From the NCBI RefSeq assembly GCF_001458195.1, contig NZ_CYPU01000023.1, positions 62,001 through 126,000 of the forward strand: a DNA stretch of 64,000 bases, read 5' to 3'. Position numbers and translations under genes: made by a program. The stretch comes from Ruegeria atlantica. Lineage in GTDB: Bacteria; Pseudomonadota; Alphaproteobacteria; Rhodobacterales; Rhodobacteraceae. The first letter of the stretch is position 1, and each line of letters opens with the position of its first letter. The notes under the pieces are model-generated. The model was not told where the DNA came from. It did not search any database and saw only the letters and a program-made list of their open reading frames with translations. This document shows positions 45,547 through 55,102 of the stretch, piece by piece.

Positions 45547-46035
45547 TTAGGCAGGCTGCAGAACGAAATGCGCGGCCAAGGTTTTGTCCTTGGAGCTGCC
45601 CATAATTGGGCGCAGGAAAACCGTTTCGAACTCACCACTGTCATAAGCTAGATGGCCGTGTGGCTGGCCAAAGGCGGGTACGATCTGCGGCATCTCCAGT
45701 CGGAACTCGCCATTGGCATCGGTCAGAGTTGCGCCGTGGCTCTGCGGATCGCGTTCGTGGCCTTCTGTCGTATGCGCCCAGATCTGGATGCGCTGACCGG
45801 GCAGGGGTGCACCGTCCCCGGCGCGTCGCACTGTTCCGGTCATCCAGAACCCGCCGCCGCCAATCCGGTCAACGATGGGCGCGCCGGGACGGTAATTGTT
45901 GGACCCTCCGCGCATGGATGCGGTGGGGGCCACACCACTTGCGCGCGCTGGCACCAAAAAGCCTGTCGCACCCGTTGCCAGAACAGCCCCAGACGCCAAA
46001 ACCAAAGAACGACGAGAGAACTTAAGACCAGGCAT
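45547..46035 (-). CDS. Tat-exported intradiol-dioxygenase-like protein
   Basis: A 162-residue exported protein. It starts MPGLKFSRRSLVLASGAVLA with a twin-arginine signal (S-R-R-S-L-V-L), then a fold like the catalytic domain of protocatechuate 3,4-dioxygenase: GTVRRAGDGAPLPGQRIQIWAH, TLTDANGEFRLEMPQI and QPHGHLAYD. The His-x-His iron pair is kept (PHGHL), but the tyrosine ligands are not seen: IWAHTTEGHERD stands where a Tyr is normal. It may thus be a non-canonical metal or redox protein. ATG 46035 has GAGAGG 5 bases upstream. It forms an operon with the haem membrane protein. Confidence 0.78.
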   Translation of the reverse strand: MPGLKFSRRSLVLASGAVLATGATGFLVPARASGVAPTASMRGGSNNYRPGAPIVDRIGGGGFWMTGTVRRAGDGAPLPGQRIQIWAHTTEGHERDPQSHGATLTDANGEFRLEMPQIVPAFGQPHGHLAYDSGEFETVFLRPIMGSSKDKTLAAHFVLQPA

Positions 46036-46222
46036 GCAAACCTCTCTTTTCAAGTGTTTCACCACGCCTCGACAATGCCGGGCATCCTTTCAGCGGAAAG
46101 ATAGCACGATTGTTTCAGTTTCCGAGGGGGCGCGCGGCGGGGGTGACAAATTGTGAATTCCTTTGACCGTGCCCCCGCGCAGGTGCCATCCTGAAATCCG
46201 TCAGTTCGGGGAGTCCTGCACT

Positions 46223-47062
46223 ATGGTTGTCGAAGACGTTGTCTCAGACGAAGAAATCAAGGCGTTCAAGCGCGACGGTGCGGTTGTGCTGCGCTCTAGG
46301 TTCTCAGAGGATTGGCTGGCACTTTTGCGAGACGGCATCGACGCGGATTTGGCCCGCCCAACCGATAATTTCACCCGCCATACCAAGGACCCCCGCGCAC
46401 CTGCCTATTTCGAGGACTACTGGGCTTGGAATAAAATCCCGCAATTCACGCAATTCGTTCACAATTCACCTTGTGCTCCGCTTGCCGCACAGTTGCTGGG
46501 TGCACCATCGATCAATCTTGTCATGGACAACTGGTTCCTGCGCGAGGCTGGATCAACTTCGCGTCCTCCGTTTCATCAGGACCTGTCCTATTTCGACTTC
46601 GAAGGCACGATGTTAGTCCTGTGGTTGCCGCTTGAGCCGGTTACCAAAGAAAACGGTATCGCCTTCGTCAAAGGCTCGCATCTGTGGGACAAGCTGTTCA
46701 TGCGGGTCAGGTTCGCCGACGGGCATCCCAGCTACGAACCCACCGAGGTTGCAGGGTTGACCTATCACCCGCCGCCTGACGTCAATGCCGATCCGGATGC
46801 ATTCGATCTTTTACAATGGGATATGAATCTGGGCGACTGCATCTTCTTCGACATGCGCACCTTGCACGGTGGGCTGTCATCAGTCACCCCAACGGAAACG
46901 GTACGCCGGTTTACGCTGCGGATGACCGCTCCGGATGGCAGGATCCGGTATCGGGGGGATTGGGCCAAGGATGAACGGGCGCAGTTCGAAGCCGAAGGAT
47001 ATCGCGAAGGTGATCGAATTGATGGGGCGTTTTTCCCGCAGCTTTGGCCGCGCCGTGCCTAA
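46223..47062 (+). CDS. Phytanoyl-CoA dioxygenase (PhyH) family oxygenase
   Basis: A 279-residue Fe(II)/2-oxoglutarate dioxygenase. The iron triad is visible: HQDLSYFDF holds H-x-D in the middle, and the distal His is in MRTLHGGLSSV near residue 218, with an Arg-containing RRFTLRM segment a few residues later to bind oxoglutarate. Marine bacterial members hydroxylate varied small molecules or degrade phosphonates; the substrate is unknown here. The start at 46223 has GGGGAG upstream. It is divergent from the dioxygenase-like gene. Confidence 0.88.
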   Translation: MVVEDVVSDEEIKAFKRDGAVVLRSRFSEDWLALLRDGIDADLARPTDNFTRHTKDPRAPAYFEDYWAWNKIPQFTQFVHNSPCAPLAAQLLGAPSINLVMDNWFLREAGSTSRPPFHQDLSYFDFEGTMLVLWLPLEPVTKENGIAFVKGSHLWDKLFMRVRFADGHPSYEPTEVAGLTYHPPPDVNADPDAFDLLQWDMNLGDCIFFDMRTLHGGLSSVTPTETVRRFTLRMTAPDGRIRYRGDWAKDERAQFEAEGYREGDRIDGAFFPQLWPRRA

Positions 47063-47173
47063 TGTATGGTCCGGGTCCGCACCCGTTCTGTGCGTTTCTG
47101 CAAATTGAAAGGCGAGTATTTCAGGCCTAACCTACATCAGTGAACCGAATGAACTGATCGTGGGAGAGCAGGC

Positions 47174-48124
47174 ATGAGTTGGAATCCTACCCAAAACCCC
47201 GAGAATTCGCCTCTGGAGACACTGATCATCCCTCGTGCCCGTGATCTGGGCGGTTTCGAGGTGCGGCGCGCGTTGCCCTCGCTCAAACGGCAACTGGTCG
47301 GCCCTTTCATCTTTTTCGATCAGGTGGGCCCCGCCGAGTTCATCACTGACGGTGGCATCGACGTGCGGCCGCACCCTCATATCGGCTTGGGTACAGTGAC
47401 CTACCTGTATCAGGGCGAGTTTGAGCACCGCGACAGCCTTGGCACGCATAAGATGATCTATCCAGGTGAAGTGAACTGGATGGTGGCTGGCCGCGGCGTG
47501 ACCCATTCGGAACGTACCAGTGAAGAAACGCGGGCTAAGCGGCACAGCCTGTTCGGTGTTCAGACCTGGATTGCACTGCCTGAGATGTACGAGGACATGG
47601 CCCCGGATTTTGAGCACCACAAGCAGGGCGCGCTGCCGCATATCCAAGACAACGGCGTCAGCGCGCGGCTGATCCTTGGTTCGGCTTATGGCGAAACCAG
47701 CCCGGTGACGATGCTGTCGGAAACCTTCTATCTGGACATGCAACTTGAACCCGGCGCCGCCTTTCCATTGCCCGACGACCACGAAGATCGCGGGGTTTTT
47801 GTCATTCAGGGATCGGTTGAGATTGCGGGCGACACGTTCGAGGAAGGTCGCATGATGGTGTTCCGCCCGGGCGATCGCCTTTCGGTCAAGGCGGGTCCGT
47901 TTGGCGCGCGGTTGATGCTGCTGGGCGGGGCCACACTGAACGAGGATCGCTATATCTGGTGGAATTTCGTGTCCTCTTCGAAGGAAAAAATTGAAAACGC
48001 CACTCGCGAATGGAAAGCCGCGGATTGGGCCAACGGTGCCTTCCACCTGCCCCCCGGCGATGATCAGGAGTTCATTCCGATTTCCGACGAGTTGGAGCGC
48101 ACAAGCCCAAGACGGGCACGTTAA
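47174..48124 (+). CDS. Pirin family protein
   Basis: A 316-residue bicupin of the pirin family. The N-terminal cupin has the metal site DVRPHPHIGLGTVTYLYQGEFEHRDS (given by its His and Glu: HPH and EFEHRD, residues about 69-94), followed by VAGRGVTHSER. The C-terminal pirin_C domain ends with an IWWNFVSSSKEKIENA segment typical of the longer bacterial members. Such proteins oxidise quercetin-like compounds or modulate enzymes. GGGAGAG precedes the ATG. Confidence 0.92.
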   Translation: MSWNPTQNPENSPLETLIIPRARDLGGFEVRRALPSLKRQLVGPFIFFDQVGPAEFITDGGIDVRPHPHIGLGTVTYLYQGEFEHRDSLGTHKMIYPGEVNWMVAGRGVTHSERTSEETRAKRHSLFGVQTWIALPEMYEDMAPDFEHHKQGALPHIQDNGVSARLILGSAYGETSPVTMLSETFYLDMQLEPGAAFPLPDDHEDRGVFVIQGSVEIAGDTFEEGRMMVFRPGDRLSVKAGPFGARLMLLGGATLNEDRYIWWNFVSSSKEKIENATREWKAADWANGAFHLPPGDDQEFIPISDELERTSPRRAR

Positions 48125-48191
48125 CCAGACGTCAGGGGGCCTTGTCCGAACTTGCGATACCGGCAATCCTCGCCTCAACGGGAGGGTTGCC

Positions 48192-49166
48192 ATGAAGATC
48201 ATAATCGCAGGCGCGGGCAGCATTGGATGTTATTGCGGAGCCTTTTTGGCTGATGCCGGTCACTCGGTCACGCTGTTGGGTCGCCCACGCATTCTGGACC
48301 CAATCCGTGAGGAGGGCCTGACCGTCACTGATTTTTCCGGCCTGCACCTTCATGTGGCGGCCGAGACGCTGACGATGTCCGAAACCCCGGATTGCCTGAA
48401 AGACGCAGAGTTGGTGATCGTGGCCGTCAAGGCCGCGGCCACGGCGGATATGGCAGAACAGATCGCGCGGTTCGCCCCGGCCTCTGCGCCGGTGTTGTCC
48501 TGGCAGAACGGGATGGAAAACGCCCGGGTGCTGCGGGCGGCGCTTCCGGATCACGACGTTCGCGCGGGAATGGTGCCCTTCAACGTCGTGCCGCCTCAAC
48601 CCGCCAGCTTTCACCGCGCCACCTCCGGCGATATCGTGATCCAGTCCGGCCCGGGCCGTTTGGAGCAGGCACTTAGCTCACCTAACCTGCTGGTGACCGA
48701 AAGCGATGAGATTGAAGCTGTGCAATGGGGTAAGCTGGTGATCAACCTGAACAACGCACTCAACGCGTTGTCGGGGCTGACGTTGAAAAATCAATTGCTG
48801 GACCGTAAGTGGCGAAGCCTGATGGCCGACCAGATGGCTGAGGCTTTGAGGGTACTTCAGGCCGCACGCCACCCTGTTGCTTCAACCACACCTTTGCCTG
48901 CCTGGATGACGCCGCATATCCTGCGTCTGCCAACGCCATTGTTCACCCGGATTGCCGCGCGCATGCTGACCATCGACCCAAGCGCGCGCACGTCAATGGC
49001 CTATGATCTTATGGCGGGGCGCGTGACGGAAATCGACAGTCTGCAAGGTGAGATTGTCCGACTGGGCAAGCAATATGGGCGGCCTGCACCGATTTGCGCA
49101 AGGGTACAGGCTCTGATCGAACAGAAGCCGGATGTAAGTCTGTCACCGGATCAGATCATCCCGTGA
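48192..49166 (+). CDS. Ketopantoate reductase-like dehydrogenase (PanE/ApbA family)
   Basis: A 324-residue NADPH-dependent reductase. The Rossmann motif GAGSIGCYCGAFLADAGHSV is at residues 7-26, the middle has WQNGMENARVLRAALP, and the catalytic region WGKLVINLNNALNALSG holds the conserved Lys and Asn, about residues 178-194. The ending DSLQGEIVRLGKQYGRPAPICARV is typical of ApbA_C. It may make pantoate for CoA, but bacteria often carry several paralogues, so I leave the symbol open. GGAGGG lies 5 bases before the ATG. It follows the pirin gene by 67 bases and converges on the phosphate transporter. Confidence 0.87.
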   Translation: MKIIIAGAGSIGCYCGAFLADAGHSVTLLGRPRILDPIREEGLTVTDFSGLHLHVAAETLTMSETPDCLKDAELVIVAVKAAATADMAEQIARFAPASAPVLSWQNGMENARVLRAALPDHDVRAGMVPFNVVPPQPASFHRATSGDIVIQSGPGRLEQALSSPNLLVTESDEIEAVQWGKLVINLNNALNALSGLTLKNQLLDRKWRSLMADQMAEALRVLQAARHPVASTTPLPAWMTPHILRLPTPLFTRIAARMLTIDPSARTSMAYDLMAGRVTEIDSLQGEIVRLGKQYGRPAPICARVQALIEQKPDVSLSPDQIIP

Positions 49167-49177
49167 TCTGACCACAT

Positions 49178-50656
49178 TCAGGTGAATGCGGTCAGTATCC
49201 AGAAGATAACGGCTGACATTGCAGCCGCGGCCGGGACGGTAATCACCCAAGCGGCAATAATGGTCATGAAATGCGACCGCCGCACCAACTTGCGCCGCCG
49301 CTGCTCTTCACGGGCCAGCCGCAACTCGGGCGGACGGCGATCATTACTTTGCTTGCGTCGGCGATCCTGATTCCATTCACGGTAAAACCCGACGCCGAAC
49401 ACCGCTCCTACCGCGATGTGGGTCGAACTGACCGGCAACCCAAGCCAGCTTGCAACGATCACTGTGATCGCCGCCGACAAAGCGACGCAGAAGGCGCGCA
49501 TCGGGTTCAGTTTGGTGATCTGGCTACCCACCATCCGGATCAGCTTGGGGCCAAACAGGAACAGGCCGAACGAAATCCCAAAGGCCCCGATCACCATTAC
49601 CCATGTCGGTATCGTGACTTTCGAGGCAAAGTCGCCAAATTCAGCGGCGTGCACGATTGCGGCCAGCGGGCCGACAGCATTGGCGACGTCGTTGGCACCA
49701 TGTGCAAAGCTCAGAAACCCGGCCGAGATGACCAGAGGCAACCCAAACAGAACTTTCAGAGATTTGGTGCGGTTTTCCAGCCCTTCGGATTTACGTCGTA
49801 CCCAAGGAACAGTCATGGCCCAAGCCAGAATGCCCGAGGTCAGACCGATCAGTAGCGCGATTTCCAGATCGATTTTCACGATCCGCTTCAGGCCTTTGAC
49901 AGAGAGATAGGTGGCAAATGCGCCAGCCATCACAGCCACCAGAATAGGCACCCAGCGACGGGCCGCCGCGATCTTGTCGTCCTGATACTGGATTTTCGCC
50001 TTGATCAGCGCCAGAAATCCCGCAGCAATCGCGCCGCCCAGAACCGGAGAGATCACCCAACTGGCGGCAATCGCGCTCATCGTGCCCCAGCTAACTGCGC
50101 TGAGACCTGCTGCAGCAATTCCAGCGCCCATCACCCCGCCCACGACCGAGTGCGTGGTGGAAACAGGCGCGCCGACCCATGTGGCTAAGTTGACCCACAG
50201 CGCCGACGATATCAGTGCTGCCATCATCGCCCAGATAAAGACATTGCTGTTCTGGACCGAAGCTGGGTCGATAATGCCCTTAGAGATGGTCGAGACGACG
50301 TCGCCGCCCGCCAGCAGAGCCCCCGCGCTTTCCGCGACGGCCGCGATGGCGATTGCCCCACCCATGGTCAGGGCGTTGGCACCAACCGCAGGGCCCATGT
50401 TGTTGGCTACGTCGTTAGCGCCGATGTTGATCGCCATATAGGCCCCAAAACCGGCAGCCGCGATGACGATCAGCCCGCCGTCTGCCCGACCGAATAGTAT
50501 CGCAGCAATCAATCCGGCAATGACTATGAAGGCCAGCGCGATGCCCGGCGCAAGCAGCGGCCGCGCCACGTGCACGTTCGCATGCTCAAGGCGGGAAATT
50601 CGGTGCAGATCGCTGTCCAGGGCTTGCCAGCGGTTTTTATTGTTGGTGTTCGACAT
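49178..50656 (-). CDS. PiT family inorganic phosphate transporter
   Basis: A 492-residue inner-membrane low-affinity phosphate carrier (usually metal-phosphate/H+ symport). The two inverted PHO4 signatures are clear: GANDVANNMGPAVGA at about residues 78-92 and FAHGANDVANAVGPLA at about 322-337. N-terminal (about 1-30) and central cytoplasmic parts are basic, and the RRRKQSNDRRPPELRLAREE stretch near residue 430 is a charged loop. There is no phoU-like neighbour. The Nudix gene lies upstream, 92 bases away on the same strand. Confidence 0.93.
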   Translation of the reverse strand: MSNTNNKNRWQALDSDLHRISRLEHANVHVARPLLAPGIALAFIVIAGLIAAILFGRADGGLIVIAAAGFGAYMAINIGANDVANNMGPAVGANALTMGGAIAIAAVAESAGALLAGGDVVSTISKGIIDPASVQNSNVFIWAMMAALISSALWVNLATWVGAPVSTTHSVVGGVMGAGIAAAGLSAVSWGTMSAIAASWVISPVLGGAIAAGFLALIKAKIQYQDDKIAAARRWVPILVAVMAGAFATYLSVKGLKRIVKIDLEIALLIGLTSGILAWAMTVPWVRRKSEGLENRTKSLKVLFGLPLVISAGFLSFAHGANDVANAVGPLAAIVHAAEFGDFASKVTIPTWVMVIGAFGISFGLFLFGPKLIRMVGSQITKLNPMRAFCVALSAAITVIVASWLGLPVSSTHIAVGAVFGVGFYREWNQDRRRKQSNDRRPPELRLAREEQRRRKLVRRSHFMTIIAAWVITVPAAAAMSAVIFWILTAFT

Positions 50657-50748
50657 CGGTTTTCTGTGGGTGATACGGTTTAACCGGCGCGGTTAACGGT
50701 TGCCCGGTCTTGTGGCAACCGGCCTCACAGAAGTTTGTTGCGAAAGCG

Positions 50749-51207
50749 TTACATTTGCCGCAGCATTTCGCGCAGTTCCGGCTCTTGCACCAGCTCTGCG
50801 GCCTCTTTCGGCGAGAACCAGCGCCGTTCACGTTCGCTGACCTCGGGGAATTCCTCGGCCAGATCTTTGACATCTATGCGATACACATTGGTGCGCACGG
50901 GTTGGGCCGTTCCGTCATCCAGGATCTTGTCATAGGTGAAATGGCCCACCGCCTTGCGGCCTAGGTGTTTCACTTTTACGCCGGCTTCTTCCCATGCTTC
51001 TTCTTTGGCAGTCTCGGCCCCGTCCATGCCGTCAATCGGCCATCCCTTTGGGATGACCCAGCGACCTGTGCCACGGCTGGTGATCAATAGAACTTTTCTG
51101 TCGTCGCCAGTTCCGCGCACGCACAAGGCTGCAAACTGTACCCTGTGTGGGCGTTGGAAGAAGGGTTTGCCAACTTCTTCCCAGATATTGTTCAGCCAAG
51201 ATGCCAT
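50749..51207 (-). CDS. Nudix hydrolase, DIPP-like
   Basis: A 152-residue Nudix pyrophosphatase of the same subgroup as the one at 14444. The box reads PKGWPIDGMDGAETAKEEAWEEAGV (by its key parts PKGW, EEAWEEAGV, about residues 53-77). The metal-binding E-x-x-E-E core is intact, and Met again takes the place of the first consensus Glu. Likely substrates are dinucleoside or inositol polyphosphates. It lies between the phosphate transporter and hrpB and ends in about 90 bases of non-coding DNA. Confidence 0.86.
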   Translation of the reverse strand: MASWLNNIWEEVGKPFFQRPHRVQFAALCVRGTGDDRKVLLITSRGTGRWVIPKGWPIDGMDGAETAKEEAWEEAGVKVKHLGRKAVGHFTYDKILDDGTAQPVRTNVYRIDVKDLAEEFPEVSERERRWFSPKEAAELVQEPELREMLRQM

Positions 51208-51317
51208 CGATTAAGTGCCAGTACTTTTCTTAGGTTCAAGGAAAAGTGACATAACAACTATAAACCGGGTCTTCAATGCATCTATTGAGCGAACGCATTT
51301 TCTGAAGCAAACGAACG

Positions 51318-53753
51318 TCAGGTCCGCCGCTTGGCCCGCAAGGTTGGATCGGCCTGCGTCGGATCCTCGGGCCAGGGGTGTTTGGGATATTGCGCGCGCA
51401 TGTCCTTGCGCACATCGGCGTAAGATCCAGCCCAAAATCCCGGCAGATCGCGCGTGATCTGGATTGGTCGCCGCGCAGGGGACAGCAGAGTGATCTTGAG
51501 TGCCTCGCCCCCGATAACCGGATGCCGGGTGACACCGAACAGTTCCTGCAGGCGGACCGAAATCTCGGGCACCGATCCGCCATAATCAATCGGCACATTG
51601 CGGCCCAGTGGTGTTTCAAATGATCCCGGCGCGCGGCGGTCCAGCTCCTGCGTTTGGGACCAGTCCAGCCGGGCGCGCAGAGCGGGCAGCAGGTCGAACT
51701 TTTTCCAGTCGTCTGCACTGCGCTGACCTGACAGCATGGGTAGCAGCCAGTCGTCCAGAGCGGCCATCAGCCCGCCCAATGAAAAGTCCGGCAGGTCGAT
51801 CCCTTCGGCGCGTACCAGTTCCACCCGTGCCGCCAATCGTGCCGCGGCCCCGTCCAGCCGCAATCCCAGATCACGCACTCCGTCCAGCATGGCGCGGGCG
51901 ATGGCCTCGTCCGGCGCGTCCTTCCAGATACGGTCATCCAGAGTGATCGCGCCAAGGCGTTCCTGCGTGCGCGCAATGACTCGGCGTTCGCGTTTCGACC
52001 ACGCGCAGCTGTCTACCCATTCGATCTGATCCGCGAACAGGTCCCGGATTTCACGCTCTGAGATTTGTGCGGCCATGCGCACCTTGGCCTCGCGCGGGTT
52101 TCCGTCCGTATCTGTCACCACAAGATAGGGCGCGGCCGCCAATGTGTCACCGTTGTCCAGCACGACGCCCTTGCCGCCGGACAGAACGTAACGCGGCACA
52201 TCGCCTTTGCGGCGTTGCCCAATGCGATCGGGATAGGCCAATGCGGCCATCGCGGCTGGGCTCAGGTCTGTCTTGCTGCTTCGAGTCTTCAGCCGCTTGC
52301 TCTCGGCTTTGATCCGTTCCAACGCGCCCATGTTGATCTGCCACACCCGGTTGCGTTGAAAGGCGCGGGTATCGCGCAATGCCTCGAGTCGCAGCAGCAG
52401 ATCTACCGGGGCACCTTTCAGTGGATCGCGTTCTGCCATCAGCGCAGCCAACGAAGCGGCACTCGCCCCGGCAGTCACCAGCATATGCCCCAGCCGAGGA
52501 TGCAGGGGCAGCGCAGCCAAGGCCCGTCCGTGGTCGGTGATCCGCCCTTTGGCATCCAAGGCACCCAGCATGTTCAACAATGTGCGGGCCTCGGCCATCG
52601 TTCCTTCGGGTGGCGGCGTCAGGAAGGCGAGGTCATCTGGTTCGGCCCCCCAAAGCGCCAGTTCCAGCGCAAGGCCCGTTAGGTCGGCGGCTTCGATTTC
52701 GGCAGGGGGGTAGGCGGCCAGCGCACCTTCTTCACCTTTGGACCAAAGCCGGTAACACACGCCCTCGGCCACGCGCCCAGCACGACCTGCGCGTTGGGTT
52801 GCTTCGGCCCGCGTCACCCGTTCCGTGATCAGCCGCGACATGCCAGAGCCCGGGTCGAACTGCCCCCGGCGCGCTTGACCCATATCCACAACCACGCGGA
52901 TGTCGGGAATGGTCAGCGAGGTCTCGGCGATTGACGTCGAGAGCACGACCTTGCGCCCTGTCTCGGCTGGCGAGATCGCTGCGCGCTGGGCGGCAAAGGG
53001 CATTGCGCCGAACAGAGGTTTAATTGCGCAATCGCCAGGTAACCGTTTGGATAGCGCGGCCTCGGCCCTGCGGATTTCGCCCTCGCCGGGCAGGAACACG
53101 AGCATGCCGCCCTCGGTTTCACGCTCGGCCTTGGCGACCAGATCTATTAGTGCATCCAGGCGTCGTGCCTGCGCACCCAATGGCCGGTCCAGCCAACGTG
53201 TTTCAACCGGGTAACTGCGCCCTTCGGATGTCACCACCGGCGCGTCCATCAGTTGGCCGACGGGTTCGGCGTCCAGGGTTGCGGACATCGCCAGCAGGAT
53301 CAGGTCGTCGCGTAGTGCGCCCGTAACCTCAAGGCACAGGGCAAGCCCGAGGTCAGCGTTCAAAGATCGTTCGTGGAACTCGTCAAAAATCACCGCGCCG
53401 ACGCCGGGCAGATCCGGTTCAGATTGCAGCATTCGGGTCAGAATGCCTTCGGTCACCACTTCGATGCGGGTTGTTTTTGAGGTTTTCGCATCGCCCCGCA
53501 CGCGGTAACCGACGGTTTCGCCTGCACGTTGTCCCAGTGTTTCAGCCATCCGCTCTGCGGCGGCACGCGCGGCAAGCCTACGGGGTTCGAGCATTATGAT
53601 CTTGCCGTCGCGCAACCCGGCCTCGAGCATCGCAAGAGGCGCCCGCGTTGTCTTGCCTGCGCCCGGAGGGGCTTGCAAAACGGCCCGGCCATTGGCCTTC
53701 AGGGCGTCAAGCAATTCGGGGATGGCGTCATCGATGGGCAGGCGTGTTGTCAT
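51318..53753 (-). CDS. hrpB: ATP-dependent helicase HrpB
   Basis: An 811-residue DEAH-type RNA helicase-like protein of unknown cellular job. The P-loop GAGKT is at residues 31-35, the Walker B box is DEFH at 123-126, and later motifs include STSIAETSLTIPDIRVVVDMG and TQRAGRAGRVAEGVCYRLW. The C terminus has the HrpB-specific domain (PIDYGGSVPEISVRLQELFG). ATG 53753 is preferred to the upstream TTG at 53771. It is divergent from meaB, with about 225 non-coding bases between them. Confidence 0.94.
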   Translation of the reverse strand: MTTRLPIDDAIPELLDALKANGRAVLQAPPGAGKTTRAPLAMLEAGLRDGKIIMLEPRRLAARAAAERMAETLGQRAGETVGYRVRGDAKTSKTTRIEVVTEGILTRMLQSEPDLPGVGAVIFDEFHERSLNADLGLALCLEVTGALRDDLILLAMSATLDAEPVGQLMDAPVVTSEGRSYPVETRWLDRPLGAQARRLDALIDLVAKAERETEGGMLVFLPGEGEIRRAEAALSKRLPGDCAIKPLFGAMPFAAQRAAISPAETGRKVVLSTSIAETSLTIPDIRVVVDMGQARRGQFDPGSGMSRLITERVTRAEATQRAGRAGRVAEGVCYRLWSKGEEGALAAYPPAEIEAADLTGLALELALWGAEPDDLAFLTPPPEGTMAEARTLLNMLGALDAKGRITDHGRALAALPLHPRLGHMLVTAGASAASLAALMAERDPLKGAPVDLLLRLEALRDTRAFQRNRVWQINMGALERIKAESKRLKTRSSKTDLSPAAMAALAYPDRIGQRRKGDVPRYVLSGGKGVVLDNGDTLAAAPYLVVTDTDGNPREAKVRMAAQISEREIRDLFADQIEWVDSCAWSKRERRVIARTQERLGAITLDDRIWKDAPDEAIARAMLDGVRDLGLRLDGAAARLAARVELVRAEGIDLPDFSLGGLMAALDDWLLPMLSGQRSADDWKKFDLLPALRARLDWSQTQELDRRAPGSFETPLGRNVPIDYGGSVPEISVRLQELFGVTRHPVIGGEALKITLLSPARRPIQITRDLPGFWAGSYADVRKDMRAQYPKHPWPEDPTQADPTLRAKRRT

Positions 53754-53978
53754 TGGCGCTTTATCCGCCAACCACGGCGCAACGTCCAGTTCCGCTGTTT
53801 CTCAATGACGATAGTGGTGCCACTGCGGCATAGAGCCAACGGCGGTCCGGTCAAAGAGGATCAACAGCAACACATACGTGCGAAATGCAGGTATCTGGCA
53901 GGTTTCCTTTGCGGTCCGGTCTGGACAAATCACCCGTCGGGGCGGCAAGTAGTCGTGCCGCAAAAGATCGGGGTCGGA

Positions 53979-54956
53979 ATGGATATGGACAGCCTAGGTG
54001 ATAAGATTTTGAACGGAGACCGGCGTGCGCTGGCCCGGGCAATCACTCTGGTCGAAAGTGGCCGTGCCGATCATCGGGCGCAGGCGTCTGAGTTGCTGGC
54101 GCATTTGGCCAAAGCCGGGCGGCAATCCCTGCGCGTTGGGTTGTCCGGTACTCCGGGGGTGGGCAAATCCACCTTTATCGAAAGCTTTGGCATGATGCTG
54201 ATCGAGCAGGGCCTCCGCGTTGCGGTCCTGGCCGTCGACCCCAGCTCGACCCGTTCAGGTGGATCTATTCTGGGTGACAAAACCCGGATGGAGCGGTTGA
54301 GTCGCGAGAAGAACGCCTTTATCCGCCCATCCCCCAGCCAATCCCATTTGGGCGGCGTGGCTCGCCGTACACGTGAGGCGATTGCCCTGTGCGAGGCGGC
54401 GGGATTCGACGTGGTGCTGATTGAAACTGTAGGGGTCGGGCAGTCCGAGACCGTCGTCTCTGAAATGTCCGATCTGTTTCTGCTGCTGCTCGCTCCTGCG
54501 GGTGGGGATGAGTTGCAGGGGGTCAAACGCGGCATCATGGAAATGGCCGATATGATCCTTGTGAACAAGGCGGATGGAGATTTGAAAGCCACGGCCACCC
54601 GCACCTGTGCCGATTACGCGGGGGCTTTGCGCCTGCTGCGAAAGCGCCCGCAGGACCCAGAAGGTTTTCCCAAAGCGATGACCGTTTCCGCGGTCGAGGA
54701 ACATGGACTTGACCAAGCCTGGGACGAAATGACCACCCTGTCAGGCTGGCGGCGTGAAAGCGGCCATTGGGATGGCAACCGCGCGGCGCAAGCGCGGTTC
54801 TGGTTCGATCAGGAGGTGCGTTACGCGCTGCTATCGCGGTTGGATACGCCGACCGCCCGCGCAGAAATGGATCGCCTTGGGGCCGCCGTTGGCGCAGGCA
54901 ATCTCAGCCCGACGGCAGCTGCGGATCGAATGCTCAGTATCTTGGCAACACACTAG
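53979..54956 (+). CDS. meaB: Methylmalonyl-CoA mutase-associated GTPase MeaB
   Basis: A 325-residue G3E-family GTPase that guards and reloads the B12 cofactor of methylmalonyl-CoA mutase (or an ethylmalonyl-CoA mutase). The P-loop GTPGVGKST is at residues 57-65, followed by AVDPSSTRSGGSILGDKTRM (switch and Mg region), LIETVGVGQSE and the specificity motif LVNKADGD. The mutase itself is not in the window. The ATG at 53979 and one at 53985 are both possible. The open frame extends upstream to 53529 but there it only runs antisense to hrpB. Confidence 0.93.
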   Translation: MDMDSLGDKILNGDRRALARAITLVESGRADHRAQASELLAHLAKAGRQSLRVGLSGTPGVGKSTFIESFGMMLIEQGLRVAVLAVDPSSTRSGGSILGDKTRMERLSREKNAFIRPSPSQSHLGGVARRTREAIALCEAAGFDVVLIETVGVGQSETVVSEMSDLFLLLLAPAGGDELQGVKRGIMEMADMILVNKADGDLKATATRTCADYAGALRLLRKRPQDPEGFPKAMTVSAVEEHGLDQAWDEMTTLSGWRRESGHWDGNRAAQARFWFDQEVRYALLSRLDTPTARAEMDRLGAAVGAGNLSPTAAADRMLSILATH

Positions 54957-55102
54957 ACGCCTGTTGGTGTCAGTGGTGGAGGGTGCGCCAAAATCATGTA
55001 TTATGGGCAAGGATGCAATTTCTGATTGTGCAATTTCGAGGGCAAGGCGACAGTCTCGATGGTGCGCAAGTCAACAAATGAACGTGTCGGAGAAAGCCGT
55101 AC

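Noticed and set aside
53754-53978. Extension of meaB upstream to 53529
   Set aside because: The extra 150 codons overlap hrpB on the other strand and show nothing like MeaB; the family start fits 53979.
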